A DNA stretch of 44,295 nucleotides from Ectothiorhodospiraceae bacterium (GCA_007134055.1 SLLM01000247.1:1-44295), one strand, 5' to 3'; shown: positions 1 to 9,053, counted from the stretch's first letter. Notes: a model not told the origin generated them from the sequence alone. Translations and numbers: made by a program.

Positions 1-499
1 CCCCTGGGGTATAGGTGGCACCGCAGGCTTCGCAGGAGTCGCCATATTGATCGGCCGCGCCACAGCGAGGGCATTCACCCTTGATGTACCGGTCCGGCAG
101 GAACATGTTCTCCACCGGATCATAGGCCTGCTTGATGGTGCGGCTGGTGATGTGTCCGGCCTCTTTCAGGCGGCCGTATATCAGCTCGGCATAATGACGG
201 TTTTCATCGGAGTGCGTGGAGTAGTAGTTGTCGAACTCGATCAGGAAGTCGGCGAAGTCCCGGCGATGTTCCTCACCGATACGCTCGATCAGCTCCTCTG
301 CGGAAATGCCCAGTTCCCGCGCCTTCAGCATGATCGGCGTGCCATGGGCGTCGTCCGCGCAGACATAGATGCACTCGTTGCCACGCAGCTTCTGGAATCG
401 CACCCAGATGTCCGTCTGGATGTATTCCACCAGGTGGCCAAGATGAATCGGGCCGTTGGCATAGGGAAGGGCGCTGGTCACCAGGATCTTGCGTGTCAT
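1..499 (-). CDS. metG: Methionyl-tRNA synthetase, N-terminal part (cut by window edge)
   Basis: Charges initiator and elongator tRNA with methionine in the cytoplasm. Translated from the ATG at 499, the protein opens with the class I synthetase signature [15 protein letters not shown], which contains the HLGH version of the HIGH motif. It continues through [15 protein letters not shown] and a zinc-knuckle region with [18 protein letters not shown], typical of the MetG connective-peptide zinc domain. Only about 166 residues are visible; the KMSKS loop, anticodon-binding domain and any C-terminal tRNA-binding domain lie left of the window. It is divergent from rlmL, with 143 bp between the two start codons. 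Confidence 0.96.
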   Translation of the reverse strand, partial: MTRKILVTSALPYANGPIHLGHLVEYIQTDIWVRFQKLRGNECIYVCADDAHGTPIMLKARELGISAEELIERIGEEHRRDFADFLIEFDNYYSTHSDENRHYAELIYGRLKEAGHITSRTIKQAYDPVENMFLPDRYIKGECPRCGAADQYGDSCEACGATYTPG

Positions 500-642
500 G
501 AAACCTCGTCTCGACGGTGCCGACCGGAAAGCCGCTCAGTATGCCAGATTCCGGCCCTGGAATTCTGCCCGCGGTGGCGGGAGCGCGGCCCGGCGGCATT
601 CGCCGGCCCATACGGCCGCCGCTTTGCGGTACAGTCGCTGCC

Positions 643-2778
643 ATGTCGAACCGGAACCGCTATTTCGTGACCGTTGCCAGTGGCTTCGAGGAGCTGCTGG
701 CGGATGAGCTGACCAGCCTCGGTGTGACGGATTGTGTCCCCGCACGAGGCGGGGTGCGGGCCACGGGAACGTTGCAGATAGCCTACCGCATATGCCTGTG
801 GTCCCGCCTGGCCAACCGGGTGTTGCTGCCGTTGCTGGAGGCGGAGGTGGGCGACGGGGACGAACTCTACGCGGCCACCCGGCAGGTGGACTGGCTTCGT
901 CACCTGGGAGCCGACAGTACCCTGGCGGTGGATTTCGGCGGGGTGCGACCGGTGGTGTCCCACACCCGGTACGGGGCCCTGAGGGTGAAGGATGCGATCG
1001 TCGACTCCATACGCGATACCGTCGGCGAGCGGCCTTCCGTGGACACCGGGCAGCCGGATGTGCGGATCAATGCCTTCCTGCTGGAACGCCACCTTACCCT
1101 GGCGGTGGACCTGTCCGGGGACAGCCTCCATCGCCGCGGCTATCGGACTCCCGGGGTGATGGCGCCACTGAAGGAAAACCTGGCGGCAGGCATACTGCTG
1201 CGGGCGGAGTGGCCGGCTGTCGCTGCGGCCGGCGGCGGATTGCTGGACCCCATGTGCGGGTCCGGTACATTCCCCATCGAAGCCGCCTGGATAGCGGGCG
1301 ACGTTGCTCCCGGACTGCTCCGGACCCGGTTTGGTTTCTATGGCTGGCGCGGCCATGAGGACCTGCTCTGGAAGGATCTGCTGGACGAGGCACTGGAACG
1401 GCAGGAAACCGGCCTGCGGCGGCTGCCGCCCATCGTGGGTTATGACAAGGACGCCGACGCGGTCCGTCAGGCCCTGGCAAACGTGGACCGAGCCGGGCTT
1501 CGCGGGCAGGTGCACGTCGAACGACGGGAGCTGGAGCGTGCCGGGCCGGTAGGGGAGACCCCCGGCCTCGTTGTCGTGAACCCGCCCTACGGTGAGCGTC
1601 TGGGGGAGGGGGAGAACCTCGCGCCGCTGTATGCACGGTTGGGGGAAACCCTGCGCGGCCGGTTCCCCGGTTGGCGGGCGATGGTGCTCTCGGGCGCCGG
1701 GTTTCCCCTTGGTCTGCGCCCGGACCGGACCTGGCAGGTACGCAACGGCCCGATCCGCTGCCGCCTGGAGCGCTTCGAGCTTCATGGCGACGAGGGTGGT
1801 CGCGAGGAGGTGGTACCGCTGATCAACCGCATCGCCAAGAACCGGCGGCGACTGCGTTCCTGGCTGCGGAGCAGCGGCACCGGTAGCTACCGGGTCTACG
1901 ACGCGGACATACCCGAGTTCTCCCTGGCCGTGGATCTCTACCACACGGAGGAGGAGAACGACTGGCTGCATGTGCAGGAATATGCGCCGCCGGCCACGGT
2001 GACGCCCGGCGATGCCGCGCGGCGGTTGCGCCTGGCACTGGCCGCGCTACCCGCTGCTTGCGATGTCCCGCCCGCACAGCTCGCGTTCAAGGTCCGCCAG
2101 CGCCAGAAGGGCAGTGAGCAGTACCGTCCGCAGGGCCGACAGGGCCGCTTCCTCACCGTCCGGGAAGGGGTGGCCCGGCTGCGGGTCAACCTTACCGACT
2201 ACCTGGATACCGGTCTGTTCCTTGACCATCGGAAGGTACGCGCCTACATCGGCGAGCAGGCGCAGGGACGGCGCTTCCTCAACCTGTTCTGCTACACGGC
2301 GGCCGCCACCGTGCATGCTGCCCTGGGAGGTGCCGCCGGGACCGTGAGTGTGGACCTGTCACGGACGTATCTGGACTGGGCCGACGCCAATCTGCGGCTC
2401 AATGGGCTGCCGACCGACGGCCGCAACCGGCTCGTCCGGGCGGATTGCCTGGAGTGGTTGCGCCAGGTGCCGCGGCAGGAGGGCCCATTCGACCTGATCC
2501 TGCTGGATCCGCCCGGTTTCTCCAACTCAAGCCGCATGCACGCCACCCTCGACGTGCAGCGGGATCAGGAAATGCTGGTGGACGCGGCCATGGCGCTGCT
2601 GGCGGCGGATGGCGAGCTGGTCTTCTCGAACAACCGGCGCCGGTTCCGGCTCGATCCGGCATTGCCCGGGCGCTACGCGGTGACGGATCGAAGCCGCTGG
2701 TCCATCCCGCCGGACTTCGCCCGCAATCCGCGCATCCATCACTGCTTCAGCATTCGTCACCGCGACGCCGGGCCCTGA
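643..2778 (+). CDS. rlmL: Bifunctional 23S rRNA methyltransferase RlmKL
   Basis: Expected to methylate 23S rRNA at G2445 (N2, RlmL half) and G2069 (N7, RlmK half). The 711-aa product is close to the 702 aa of the E. coli enzyme. Order: an N-terminal ferredoxin-like/THUMP region (about 1-165), a first Rossmann methyltransferase with DPMCGSGTFPIEAAW and catalytic NPPYG, and a second methyltransferase with NLFCYTAAATVHAALGGA and LLDPPGFSNSSRM. The frame is open upstream to 517, but the family's N-terminus matches MSNRNRYFVTVASGFEELL, so the ATG at 643 is chosen. No clear Shine-Dalgarno precedes it; a TACAGT hexamer lies only a few bases upstream, so a very short leader is possible. The 3' end overlaps the convergent small gene by 32 bp. 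Confidence 0.95.
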   Translation: MSNRNRYFVTVASGFEELLADELTSLGVTDCVPARGGVRATGTLQIAYRICLWSRLANRVLLPLLEAEVGDGDELYAATRQVDWLRHLGADSTLAVDFGGVRPVVSHTRYGALRVKDAIVDSIRDTVGERPSVDTGQPDVRINAFLLERHLTLAVDLSGDSLHRRGYRTPGVMAPLKENLAAGILLRAEWPAVAAAGGGLLDPMCGSGTFPIEAAWIAGDVAPGLLRTRFGFYGWRGHEDLLWKDLLDEALERQETGLRRLPPIVGYDKDADAVRQALANVDRAGLRGQVHVERRELERAGPVGETPGLVVVNPPYGERLGEGENLAPLYARLGETLRGRFPGWRAMVLSGAGFPLGLRPDRTWQVRNGPIRCRLERFELHGDEGGREEVVPLINRIAKNRRRLRSWLRSSGTGSYRVYDADIPEFSLAVDLYHTEEENDWLHVQEYAPPATVTPGDAARRLRLALAALPAACDVPPAQLAFKVRQRQKGSEQYRPQGRQGRFLTVREGVARLRVNLTDYLDTGLFLDHRKVRAYIGEQAQGRRFLNLFCYTAAATVHAALGGAAGTVSVDLSRTYLDWADANLRLNGLPTDGRNRLVRADCLEWLRQVPRQEGPFDLILLDPPGFSNSSRMHATLDVQRDQEMLVDAAMALLAADGELVFSNNRRRFRLDPALPGRYAVTDRSRWSIPPDFARNPRIHHCFSIRHRDAGP

Positions 2779-2920
2779 TTGCGGCAACCCGCTCGCGCCA
2801 GGCCTGCAGCCTGTCCTCGTAGAGGTCGAGAATGCAGGGAACACAGCCACTGCCGCAGCACTCATCCGGCTCCGGTTTCTCCGGTGGGGGCGGCAGCGTT
2901 TCATCCCGAGAGCTGACCAT
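2747..2920 (-). CDS. Small oxidoreductase-like domain protein (57 aa)
   Basis: A 57-residue protein too short for routine gene calling. After a proline-rich start ([15 protein letters not shown]) comes the compact Cys cluster [20 protein letters not shown], then an Arg-rich tail. The pattern CC-x-SGC-x-PC-x-x-DLY is the hallmark of the 'oxidoreductase-like' domain (Pfam PF09791 type), also found at the N-terminus of some eukaryotic mitochondrial proteins. The four cysteines suggest metal or Fe-S binding, which is inference. It reads antisense to, and overlaps, the last 32 bp of rlmL. The MOSC gene ends 17 bp before its start on the same strand, so the two probably share a transcript. Function in bacteria is not established. 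Confidence 0.82.
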   Translation of the reverse strand: MVSSRDETLPPPPEKPEPDECCGSGCVPCILDLYEDRLQAWRERVAAIRARRRGDEC

Positions 2921-2937
2921 ACGTCCTCAAAGGTTCG

Positions 2938-3420
2938 TCAAGGCTCGTACCGGAGCGAATCACCCAGCCGGATCAGTCCGCCTTCGAGGATACGGGCGGT
3001 AATGCCGCCGTGGCCGCGCATGGCGTTGTAACCGCCGGGTCCGAGCGCCTCCTCCATCCGGGCGCAAGGAACACACAGATCGGTGAACTCCAGCAGTGCC
3101 TCGCCGACGCGGAAGCGCTTGTCCTTCAGGGCAAGCAGGTTCAGTCCGGCAATGGCGATGTTTCGCCGCAACAATGCCGGGTCCGGGGGCGTGGTTCCCA
3201 CCAGGGCGCCAAGCGCCGCGACATGCTCCTGCTGGATCAGGGTGACCTGCCGCTTGCTTCCCGGGCTGGCACCGTAGTGGTCGCCTTCCAGGTGGCGATC
3301 CGTCAGCGCCTGGACCTGTTCCAGCGGCTGCACGGCAGCGCGTCGGGCCGGCCGCACACCGATCCAGGTCACGCGCCCGGTCTGGGGAAGTGTCTCGAGC
3401 AGGGTATTGAGGCTCACCAT
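2938..3420 (-). CDS. MOSC domain protein
   Basis: A compact 160-aa MOSC (molybdenum cofactor sulfurase C-terminal) domain protein. MOSC domains bind sulfur or Mo-cofactor ligands, but the function of stand-alone forms is mostly unknown. Visible features: [15 protein letters not shown] at the N-terminus, [13 protein letters not shown], the conserved Cys segment [14 protein letters not shown], and the C-terminal [20 protein letters not shown] that marks this family. The start is set at ATG 3420, because relatives begin just before the [15 protein letters not shown] segment and a GGAG lies 11 bases upstream; an in-frame ATG at 3459 is the alternative. It is divergent from dcd and probably co-transcribed with the small Cys-rich gene. 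Confidence 0.85.
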   Translation of the reverse strand: MVSLNTLLETLPQTGRVTWIGVRPARRAAVQPLEQVQALTDRHLEGDHYGASPGSKRQVTLIQQEHVAALGALVGTTPPDPALLRRNIAIAGLNLLALKDKRFRVGEALLEFTDLCVPCARMEEALGPGGYNAMRGHGGITARILEGGLIRLGDSLRYEP

Positions 3421-3510
3421 CGTGTCGGGTACTCCAGTCGCGGTGTCGCGTCCGCCCATGTACAATCCCCAGCCTCCGGCAGGCTTGACTACAGGGCACG
3501 GCGCGGCAGC

Positions 3511-4080
3511 ATGGCTATCAAATCGGATAAATGGATCCGCCGCATGGCAGCGGAACACGGAATGATCGAACCCTTCGAGCCCGGCCAGGTTCGGGAAGCC
3601 CCCGGCACCGGCCGGATCATTTCCTACGGCACGTCGAGCTACGGCTACGACGTGCGCTGCGCCGACGAGTTCAAGATATTCCACAACATCAACTCGGCCA
3701 TTGTCGACCCGAAGCGCTTCGACGAGAAGAGCTTCGTGGACCTCAAGGCGGATGTCTGCATCATTCCGCCCAACTCCTTTGCCCTGGCGCGCACGGTGGA
3801 ATACTTCCGCATTCCACGCAGTGTGCTCACGGTATGCCTGGGCAAGTCCACCTACGCCCGTTGCGGGATCATTGTCAACGTGACGCCGCTGGAACCGGAA
3901 TGGGAGGGGCATGTGACCCTGGAGTTTTCCAACACCACGCCGCTACCGGCGCGGATCTACGCCAACGAAGGCGTTGCGCAGATGCTGTTTTTCGAGTCCG
4001 ACGAGATCTGTGACGTGTCCTACAAGGACCGCGCCGGCAAGTACATGGGGCAGCGGGGGGTGACCCTGCCCCGCTCCTGA
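3511..4080 (+). CDS. dcd: dCTP deaminase
   Basis: Deaminates dCTP to dUTP, feeding dTMP synthesis and pyrimidine balance in the cytoplasm. The 189-aa product is near the usual 188-193 aa. Diagnostic segments: [26 protein letters not shown], the active-site block [19 protein letters not shown] with the catalytic Glu in [17 protein letters not shown], and the C-terminal [17 protein letters not shown] that closes over the nucleotide. All expected motifs are intact. The next gene starts 123 bp downstream, so it may be monocistronic. Confidence 0.97.
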   Translation: MAIKSDKWIRRMAAEHGMIEPFEPGQVREAPGTGRIISYGTSSYGYDVRCADEFKIFHNINSAIVDPKRFDEKSFVDLKADVCIIPPNSFALARTVEYFRIPRSVLTVCLGKSTYARCGIIVNVTPLEPEWEGHVTLEFSNTTPLPARIYANEGVAQMLFFESDEICDVSYKDRAGKYMGQRGVTLPRS

Positions 4081-4203
4081 GACCGGACAACGCTTCCTGA
4101 AAGGCCTGGCAACCCGCCGCGAGGTTGGTAACGGCCTGCGCACCGCCTCACAGTTCGTGGTACCCGGATCGCCTATCCTGACCGGCGCGGGGAAGCGTAA
4201 TCG

Positions 4204-4992
4204 GTGGCAACGTTCATGGCAGGCTCCTTTCGACCTCTATTCGTGATTGTCCTGCTCCTGGCGATCACGGCATGGCCGGTTCCCGGCTGGGCCCAGACGG
4301 CGGCGCGGGCGGCCGTGGCGTCCAGCCTGGAGCCGGTCATGCATGAGCTGGTGGCGGTCTACGCCCGGGAGACCGGGCAGCGTCTGGAGCCACGCTACGC
4401 CGCTTCCGGCCGACTGGCGCTGCAGATCGCTGCGGGCGTGGCCGCTGACGTATTCATTGCCGCGGACCGCGATCATGTGGCCTGGCTTCGGGAGCAGGGC
4501 TTCATCAACGCGGACGGACAGTCATTCGCCACGTCGGGCCTGGCCTACTTCGTCGGCGATGGCGGCGCACTGACCGCCACGGAGGGCCTGGACAGCCTGG
4601 GACGTGCCCTGGATCGCGGCACGCTGGGCCGCTTCGTCATCGCCGACCCGGATCACTCCCCCCACGGGCGGGCCGCGCGCGAGGTCCTGCTGGAAGCGGG
4701 GCTCTGGTCCGCCCTGCGCAATCATCTGGTGCTGGCCGATGATGCCGCCCAGGCCGCGCGCTTCGCCTCCGGCGGCAGCGCCCGGGCGGGGCTCGTTCCC
4801 GCCCACTTTGTCGACGAGGAACGGCTGCGCAGGCGTGGACAGGCCGTCGCCGTGGCCGCGGAACTGCACCGGCCGCTGGAGTACACCGTAGTCGTGGTCA
4901 ACCCGCAGAGCGCGGCGGGTGCCGCCTTTGCCGAATTCCTCACCAGCGAAGCGGCCCGCGCAGTGTTGCAGCAGTATGGCCTGCACCAATAG
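4204..4992 (+). CDS. modA: Molybdate-binding periplasmic protein ModA (no modBC nearby)
   Basis: Solute-binding protein of a molybdate/tungstate ABC importer. A signal peptide is clear: a hydrophobic run (PLFVIVLLLAITAWPV) then cleavage near WAQ. The mature part has the ModA pattern: VASSLEPVMHELVAVYARETG, SGRLALQIAAGVAADVFIAAD, IADPDHSPHGRAAREVL, and the C-terminal FAEFLTSEAARAVLQQYG. The GTG at 4204 follows GGGGAAG at a good distance; an in-frame ATG at 4216, with GGTGG before it, is equally plausible. No modB or modC follows: the next gene is convergent. It may serve a transporter encoded elsewhere. It fits the many Mo-cofactor genes further along. Confidence 0.88.
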   Translation: MATFMAGSFRPLFVIVLLLAITAWPVPGWAQTAARAAVASSLEPVMHELVAVYARETGQRLEPRYAASGRLALQIAAGVAADVFIAADRDHVAWLREQGFINADGQSFATSGLAYFVGDGGALTATEGLDSLGRALDRGTLGRFVIADPDHSPHGRAAREVLLEAGLWSALRNHLVLADDAAQAARFASGGSARAGLVPAHFVDEERLRRRGQAVAVAAELHRPLEYTVVVVNPQSAAGAAFAEFLTSEAARAVLQQYGLHQ

Positions 4993-5101
4993 CTTGCTGA
5001 AAAAGGGGGGTGTTCTGGCCGTTTTCCAGCTCGCCGCGCCGCTATGGCGGCCTGCCAGCCCTCCAGTACGTCCCGGGGGTTTGCTCGCCGTCGCCGGCCG
5101 G

Positions 5102-5458
5102 TCAGGCTTCTGGTCCGGTGTCCACCGCGCGCGCCTCGACGCAGCCGAAACGCCCGGGTGGTATGTGCGAGGCGATGCGGACCGCTTCGTCCATATCGGC
5201 GGCATCGATCAGGTAGAAACCGGCGAGCTGCTCCTTGGTCTCGGCGAACGGGCCGTCAGTAACGGTGGTCTGGTCGCCCCGGGTACGTACGGTGATGGCC
5301 GTGGAGGTCGGCTGTAGTCGTTCGCTGGCAAGGAAAGTTCCCTCCTGGCGGAGCTCCTCGGTGTGTTCGTCGCACTCCCTCGCCACAGCGCTTACCAGGT
5401 CGGCGGGTGCCTCCTGCAGGGCGTTCTCGTCAATGTAGATCATGCAGAGGTATTTCAT
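5102..5458 (-). CDS. YciI/YCII-related family protein
   Basis: A 118-aa single-domain protein of the dimeric alpha/beta YCII-related fold, related to ferredoxin-like Dabb and muconolactone-isomerase folds. The signature VTDGPFAETKEQLAGFYLID is fully present, with the N-terminal MKYLCMIYIDE strand and SHIPPGRFGCVEAR. Members are often next to ECF sigma factors, but none is seen here. Start ATG 5458 has GGGAG six bases upstream. A DUF1330 gene with a similar ferredoxin-like fold lies just upstream on the same strand, so the two may be co-expressed. The biochemical role is unknown. Confidence 0.88.
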   Translation of the reverse strand: MKYLCMIYIDENALQEAPADLVSAVARECDEHTEELRQEGTFLASERLQPTSTAITVRTRGDQTTVTDGPFAETKEQLAGFYLIDAADMDEAVRIASHIPPGRFGCVEARAVDTGPEA

Positions 5459-5514
5459 GGTGTACTCCCGTCTACCGGCGACTCCGGGGTTGTCGTGAGA
5501 GTAGTCGTCTGCCG

Positions 5515-5541
5515 GGTCACCGTTTCGACCGGCGGGTGACC
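5515..5541. other. Stem-loop between DUF1330 and YciI genes
   Basis: Perfect 7-bp arms GGTCACC (5515-5521) and GGTGACC (5535-5541) around a 13-base loop, just past the DUF1330 stop. No T-run follows on either strand, so a classical terminator is not supported. It could be an RNA processing or partial termination site between the two minus-strand genes. Confidence 0.35.
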
Positions 5542-5557
5542 GGAACCCTGGATCCTG

Positions 5558-5839
5558 CTAGTCGTAGCTCACCAGAACCAGGTCGGCGGCTTCACGGCGC
5601 AACGGGATGAGGGCCTGGTAGGCAGGTGACAGGTACCAGCCTTGTACCGAGGCGTGATCGGGAAAGCGGATCACGACGGCGGCCGTGAAGTCGTGGCTGC
5701 CGGCCAGCACGGTGTTCCGGCTGCCCCGGAATACGATTTCCCCTCGCCACGGCTCCAGGGTTGCGGGCACCCGGGAGCGGTATTCCTCCCACTTGTCTTC
5801 ATTCCTGACGGTAATGTGGCCGATGATGTAGGCGCTCAT
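5558..5839 (-). CDS. DUF1330 family protein
   Basis: A 93-aa member of the DUF1330 family (small dimeric ferredoxin-like alpha/beta proteins). Diagnostic pieces: MSAYIIGHITVRNEDKWEEY, the middle GSRNTVLAGSHDFTAAVVIRFPD and the C-terminal WYLSPAYQALIPLRREAA, which together match the family from end to end. Start ATG 5839 has a strong AAGGAGGA seven bases upstream. A sigma-70-like promoter is visible at 5912-5941. No enzymatic activity is established for the family; the neighbouring YciI protein has a related fold. Confidence 0.9.
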   Translation of the reverse strand: MSAYIIGHITVRNEDKWEEYRSRVPATLEPWRGEIVFRGSRNTVLAGSHDFTAAVVIRFPDHASVQGWYLSPAYQALIPLRREAADLVLVSYD

Positions 5840-5911
5840 CGCGATCCTCCTTCCTGACTTGCCCGTCTCGATGGCCGCAGCCCCGTGCCACTCGCATAAG
5901 ACGACACCCGG

Positions 5912-5941
5912 AGTATAGGGGCGCCAGTGCAGGCATGTCCC
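5912..5941 (-). promoter_or_regulatory. Candidate sigma-70 promoter for the DUF1330 gene
   Basis: Reading the minus strand, GGGACA (-35, 5941-5936) is followed after 18 bases by TATACT (-10, 5917-5912). The start codon is 73 bases downstream. The -10 has one mismatch to consensus and the -35 shares GACA with it. A perfect GTGCCC-CTCC-GGGCAC hairpin sits directly upstream at 5947-5962. Confidence 0.5.
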
Positions 5942-6270
5942 GGGTCGTGCCCCTCCGGGCACATGGGCGCTTGTCGCGCGCTGAACTATCCCTGGGGAGC
6001 GGTACGGTTCCCTGTGTGGTCGGTGGTTTCCCGATGATCCGTTCGGTTTCACACGGGCGACCATTGCCGCGCGACCTCGAGGGGTTACACACGGATCTCC
6101 CGCGCTGCGTTGTTGCGACGTTTAGCCGTGAAACCACCACGACGCTGCGCGCCAGGGAAGTGCGGGGGTGTCCACCACGCTCGGGAGCCACCTGGGTCGG
6201 ACGCATGCGGATCATCCTGTCCCCGACCACCAGCGGCTTCCCGCAGGCGAAATGCCGACCTTTCAGCCGG
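5942..6270. other. Gene-free stretch
   Basis: Between the DUF1330 promoter and the stop of the secreted-protein gene. Open frames cross it on both strands, but none has a recognisable motif, a ribosome site or codon usage like the neighbours. Apart from the GTGCCC/GGGCAC hairpin at 5947-5962 nothing convincing was found. Confidence 0.4.
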
Positions 6271-6942
6271 TCACGGCAGCGAGAAGAAGTCCGGTTCCAC
6301 GCTGACCCGGCGCTGCAGGAAAAGGATCTCCTGCCGCGGATTGCCGGCCTGATCGATAACCCGGAGCGGCAGGCCGTTCTCCGCGTAGCTATCCATGGCG
6401 GTCTGCAGGGCGGCTTCACAGGCCCCCCGATCCCTGTCCGACCGCCGGGAAGCCAGCCGCTGGCGTTGATGGAAGCGTCCCATGACCCGCAGGTAGTCGG
6501 CCGCATCCGCCCGCTCCAGTGCCTCCCGGGAGAGGAACACCTCGCCGCAGTCGGGGTCATTGCCCCGTAGGCGGTAGCGTTGCGTCGGGTATCCGGCGAT
6601 CTGCGGTCCACGGCCCAGGTGCTCGAGTGAGGTGGCGTGGGTGTTCTCGGTCACGCCGTCAGGCGGCAGACGCGGGAGATCCGCCGTCAGATCCATTACA
6701 TCGCCGGAATCCGGGAATACGGCATGGATTTGCTCGTAGCCCGTGTCCACCAGCAGGTAGGCGTCGGAGCTTCCCTGGATCCTGGCCCGGTCGCCATCAA
6801 GCCATACACGGGTGACGGAACCATCGCTCTCCTGCTTGGCGATCAGCGTTTGTGCCTCTGCCGGGGCGGCCATGGCGGACAACAGCAGGAGTACCAGAAC
6901 GGCAATGAAGCGGGTGATAGGTAAGCGTATTGGCAGTGTCAT
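6271..6942 (-). CDS. Secreted/periplasmic protein of unknown function
   Basis: A 223-aa protein starting with a clear Sec signal peptide (ITRFIAVLVLLLLSAMAAPA, cleavage near AEAQ). The mature part begins with beta-strand-like segments (IAKQESDGSVTRVWLDGDRA, YLLVDTGYEQIHAVFPDSGD) reminiscent of DUF4412-type lipocalin-like proteins that bind small ligands or associate with membranes, but the match is loose. The second half is helical with two cysteines (PDCGEVF, RGACEAA) that may form a disulfide. The frame stays open far upstream, but the signal peptide fixes the start at ATG 6942; no good Shine-Dalgarno is visible. Divergent from glgC, 207 bp apart. Confidence 0.6.
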   Translation of the reverse strand: MTLPIRLPITRFIAVLVLLLLSAMAAPAEAQTLIAKQESDGSVTRVWLDGDRARIQGSSDAYLLVDTGYEQIHAVFPDSGDVMDLTADLPRLPPDGVTENTHATSLEHLGRGPQIAGYPTQRYRLRGNDPDCGEVFLSREALERADAADYLRVMGRFHQRQRLASRRSDRDRGACEAALQTAMDSYAENGLPLRVIDQAGNPRQEILFLQRRVSVEPDFFSLP

Positions 6943-7149
6943 GAATCGGCGGGTCGATTGCTGAGACGTTGGCAGCTGGCTCGGCGGCCAGTATGCTTGA
7001 ATCCGTCTCGTGTTGGAACGCTCCGTACCGTCTTCCTCTACCGGGCCAATGCCTGCACCCTGATGGTTGCCGCTTGCCGTGAGTCCCGACGGGCGGGCGG
7101 AACGTGGCAGTATGGGCGGGGCTGGAATCGCCGGGAGCCGAAACCGACC

Positions 7150-8430
7150 ATGTTTCTGGAGAGAAATCCGCGTTTTGTCAGCCGACTGACCCGGGATACC
7201 CTGGCCATGATACTGGCCGGCGGTCGCGGTGGCCGACTGGCGAACCTCACGGATTGGCGGACCAAGCCGGCGGTGCCTTTCGGTGGCAAGTTCCGCCTGA
7301 TCGATTTTCCCCTCTCCAACTGCATCAATTCCGGTATCCGGCGCATCCAGGTCCTGACCCAGTACAAGGCCCATTCCCTGATCCAGCATGTGCAGCGGGG
7401 TTGGGGTTTTCTCCGCGGCGAGTTCGGAGAATTCGTGGAACTGGTCCCCGCGCAGCAGCGCCTGGATGCGCCGCTGTGGTACGCCGGGACCGCGGACGCG
7501 GTCTATCAGAGCATCGACATAATCCAGGCGCATGCCCCGGAGTACGTGCTCGTGCTGGCAGGGGATCACGTCTACAAGATGGATTACGGTCCGATGATCG
7601 CCCGGCATGTCGAGTCCGGGGCCGATATGACCGTCGGTTGCGTGGAAACCCCGGCGGAGCGGGCCAGGGCCTTCGGCGTCATGGCCGCGAACAGCGAAGG
7701 GGTTGTGCAGTCCTTCAGCGAGAAGCCGGAACAGCCGGCGGCCATTCCCGGGGATCCGGATCGCGCCCTGGTGTCCATGGGCATCTATGTCTTCAACCGG
7801 GAGTTTCTGTTCCGGGTATTGCGGGAGGATGCCGGTGCGCCGGAATCAAGCCGGGATTTTGGCCGGGACATCATCCCCCTTGCGATCGGCAGTGCCCGGG
7901 TCGTGGCCCATCCCTTCCGGGATCCCCGTACCGGGGAGCAGCCCTATTGGCGGGACGTGGGCACCGTGGATGCGTTCTACCAGGCCAACCAGGAGCTGAT
8001 CGGAGCGGCGCCGGAGCTCGACATCTATGACGAGGCGTGGCCGATCTGGACCTACCAGGCCCAGTTGCCGCCAGCCAAGTTCATCAACGTTCCCGTGGGC
8101 GGTGAGGAGCTCCCGGGCATGGCGGTGGATTCGATGGTCTCCGGAGGAGATATCATTTCCGGCTCCCTGGTCCGGCATTCCCTGCTGTTCTCCCAGGTGG
8201 TGGTGCGGTCCAATTCCCTGGTAGAGGAGTCGGTGATCCTTCCCGCAGTTACCGTGGGGCAGGGGGCGCGCATCCGCGGCGCCATCATCGACGAGGGCTG
8301 CCACATTCCCAACGGCACCGTGATCGGCTACGACACGCAACACGACCGCCGCCGCTTCCACGTCTCCCCCTCCGGGGTAGTGCTGGTGACGGCGGAGATG
8401 CTGGGGCAGTCCGTGGATCATGTTCGTTAG
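7150..8430 (+). CDS. glgC: Glucose-1-phosphate adenylyltransferase (ADP-glucose pyrophosphorylase)
   Basis: Makes ADP-glucose from ATP and glucose-1-phosphate for glycogen synthesis. The 426-aa length is typical. Visible: nucleotide-binding [20 protein letters not shown] (usual LAGGRGSRL), [30 protein letters not shown], catalytic [11 protein letters not shown], the glucose-1-P site [23 protein letters not shown], and a C-terminal left-handed beta-helix ([18 protein letters not shown]). Start ATG 7150 matches the family ([17 protein letters not shown]). glgA and glgB are not nearby. The downstream DNA glycosylase starts 9 bases after its stop, so the two are probably co-transcribed. Confidence 0.95.
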   Translation: MFLERNPRFVSRLTRDTLAMILAGGRGGRLANLTDWRTKPAVPFGGKFRLIDFPLSNCINSGIRRIQVLTQYKAHSLIQHVQRGWGFLRGEFGEFVELVPAQQRLDAPLWYAGTADAVYQSIDIIQAHAPEYVLVLAGDHVYKMDYGPMIARHVESGADMTVGCVETPAERARAFGVMAANSEGVVQSFSEKPEQPAAIPGDPDRALVSMGIYVFNREFLFRVLREDAGAPESSRDFGRDIIPLAIGSARVVAHPFRDPRTGEQPYWRDVGTVDAFYQANQELIGAAPELDIYDEAWPIWTYQAQLPPAKFINVPVGGEELPGMAVDSMVSGGDIISGSLVRHSLLFSQVVVRSNSLVEESVILPAVTVGQGARIRGAIIDEGCHIPNGTVIGYDTQHDRRRFHVSPSGVVLVTAEMLGQSVDHVR

Positions 8431-8439
8431 GAGACCGGC

Positions 8440-9042
8440 ATGTCCGTAGGCGCGTCGGATCCCGTGCGTTGCACTGTCTGCCGCTTGCACCGGGGGCGCA
8501 CGCAGGTGGTGCTGCCTGATGGGCCGGCTGGTGGACTGCTGGCTATCGGTGAAGCGCCCGGTCAACAGGAGGATGCCACCGGCATCGGTTTCGTTGGTCG
8601 TGCCGGCCGCACGCTGGATGCCGTACTGGAGCGGCTGGGTGTCGCCCGGCAGGCCTACGCCCGGACCAACGTGGTCCGGTGCCGTCCTCCGGATAACCGC
8701 AAACCGCGTGCGGACGAGGTACTCGCCTGCCGCCCGTGGCTGGAGGGGGCGGTGCGCGACCTCCGCCCCCGGGTGATCCTTGCCGTGGGTCAGTCGGCAG
8801 CGGCGCAGGTCATGAGCGTGCAGTGGGGGGCGGGATACCTGGATCTCGTGGAGGAGGTGATTTCCGCCAGCAGACCGTTGCCGAGCTACCAGGGTGTCCC
8901 CGTCGTGCCGATGCCCCATACCTCGCCGCTGGCCTGGAACCGGCGTCGTCCCGATGGAACTCCGATCCGCGAGCTGGGCGTTGCCGCCGCGGCACGTGCG
9001 GTGGCCGAGCTGATCGGGGATACGCCCCTGCCCCTCCGTTGA
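8440..9042 (+). CDS. Uracil-DNA glycosylase, family 4-like, with Fe-S cluster
   Basis: Removes uracil from DNA to start base-excision repair. The 200-aa protein has motif A of family 4 (GEAPGQQEDATGIGFVGRAG, residues 37-56) and four cysteines C11, C14, C81 and C97, spaced as for the [4Fe-4S] cluster (C-x2-C, then C-x15-C). The second active-site motif reads PMPHTSPLAWNRR, where the usual form is HPS followed by a hydrophobic residue, so substrate preference may differ. AGGAG overlaps the glgC stop and serves ATG 8440. The last codons overlap the first of two palindromes upstream of the XRE regulator. Confidence 0.85.
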   Translation: MSVGASDPVRCTVCRLHRGRTQVVLPDGPAGGLLAIGEAPGQQEDATGIGFVGRAGRTLDAVLERLGVARQAYARTNVVRCRPPDNRKPRADEVLACRPWLEGAVRDLRPRVILAVGQSAAAQVMSVQWGAGYLDLVEEVISASRPLPSYQGVPVVPMPHTSPLAWNRRRPDGTPIRELGVAAAARAVAELIGDTPLPLR

Positions 9043-9053
9043 CTTGCGTCAAC
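9038..9053. promoter_or_regulatory. Palindrome 1 upstream of the XRE regulator (candidate operator)
   Basis: GTTGACTTGCGTCAAC is a perfect 6-4-6 inverted repeat that overlaps the stop codon of the glycosylase gene. It lies 65 bp before the XRE start. It shares TTGAC/GTCAA and TTGC words with the second palindrome, as expected for a dimeric HTH protein binding twice. Confidence 0.5.

Noticed and set aside
4996-5030. Imperfect inverted repeat after modA (GCTGAAAAA ... TTTTCCAGC) as a terminator
   Set aside because: Arms are mismatched and AT-rich, with a long loop and no T-run after the second arm.
5935-6570. Long plus-strand open frame across the gene-free stretch and the secreted-protein gene
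   Set aside because: It overlaps a gene with a clear signal peptide on the other strand, and its translation is Arg/Pro-rich without motifs.
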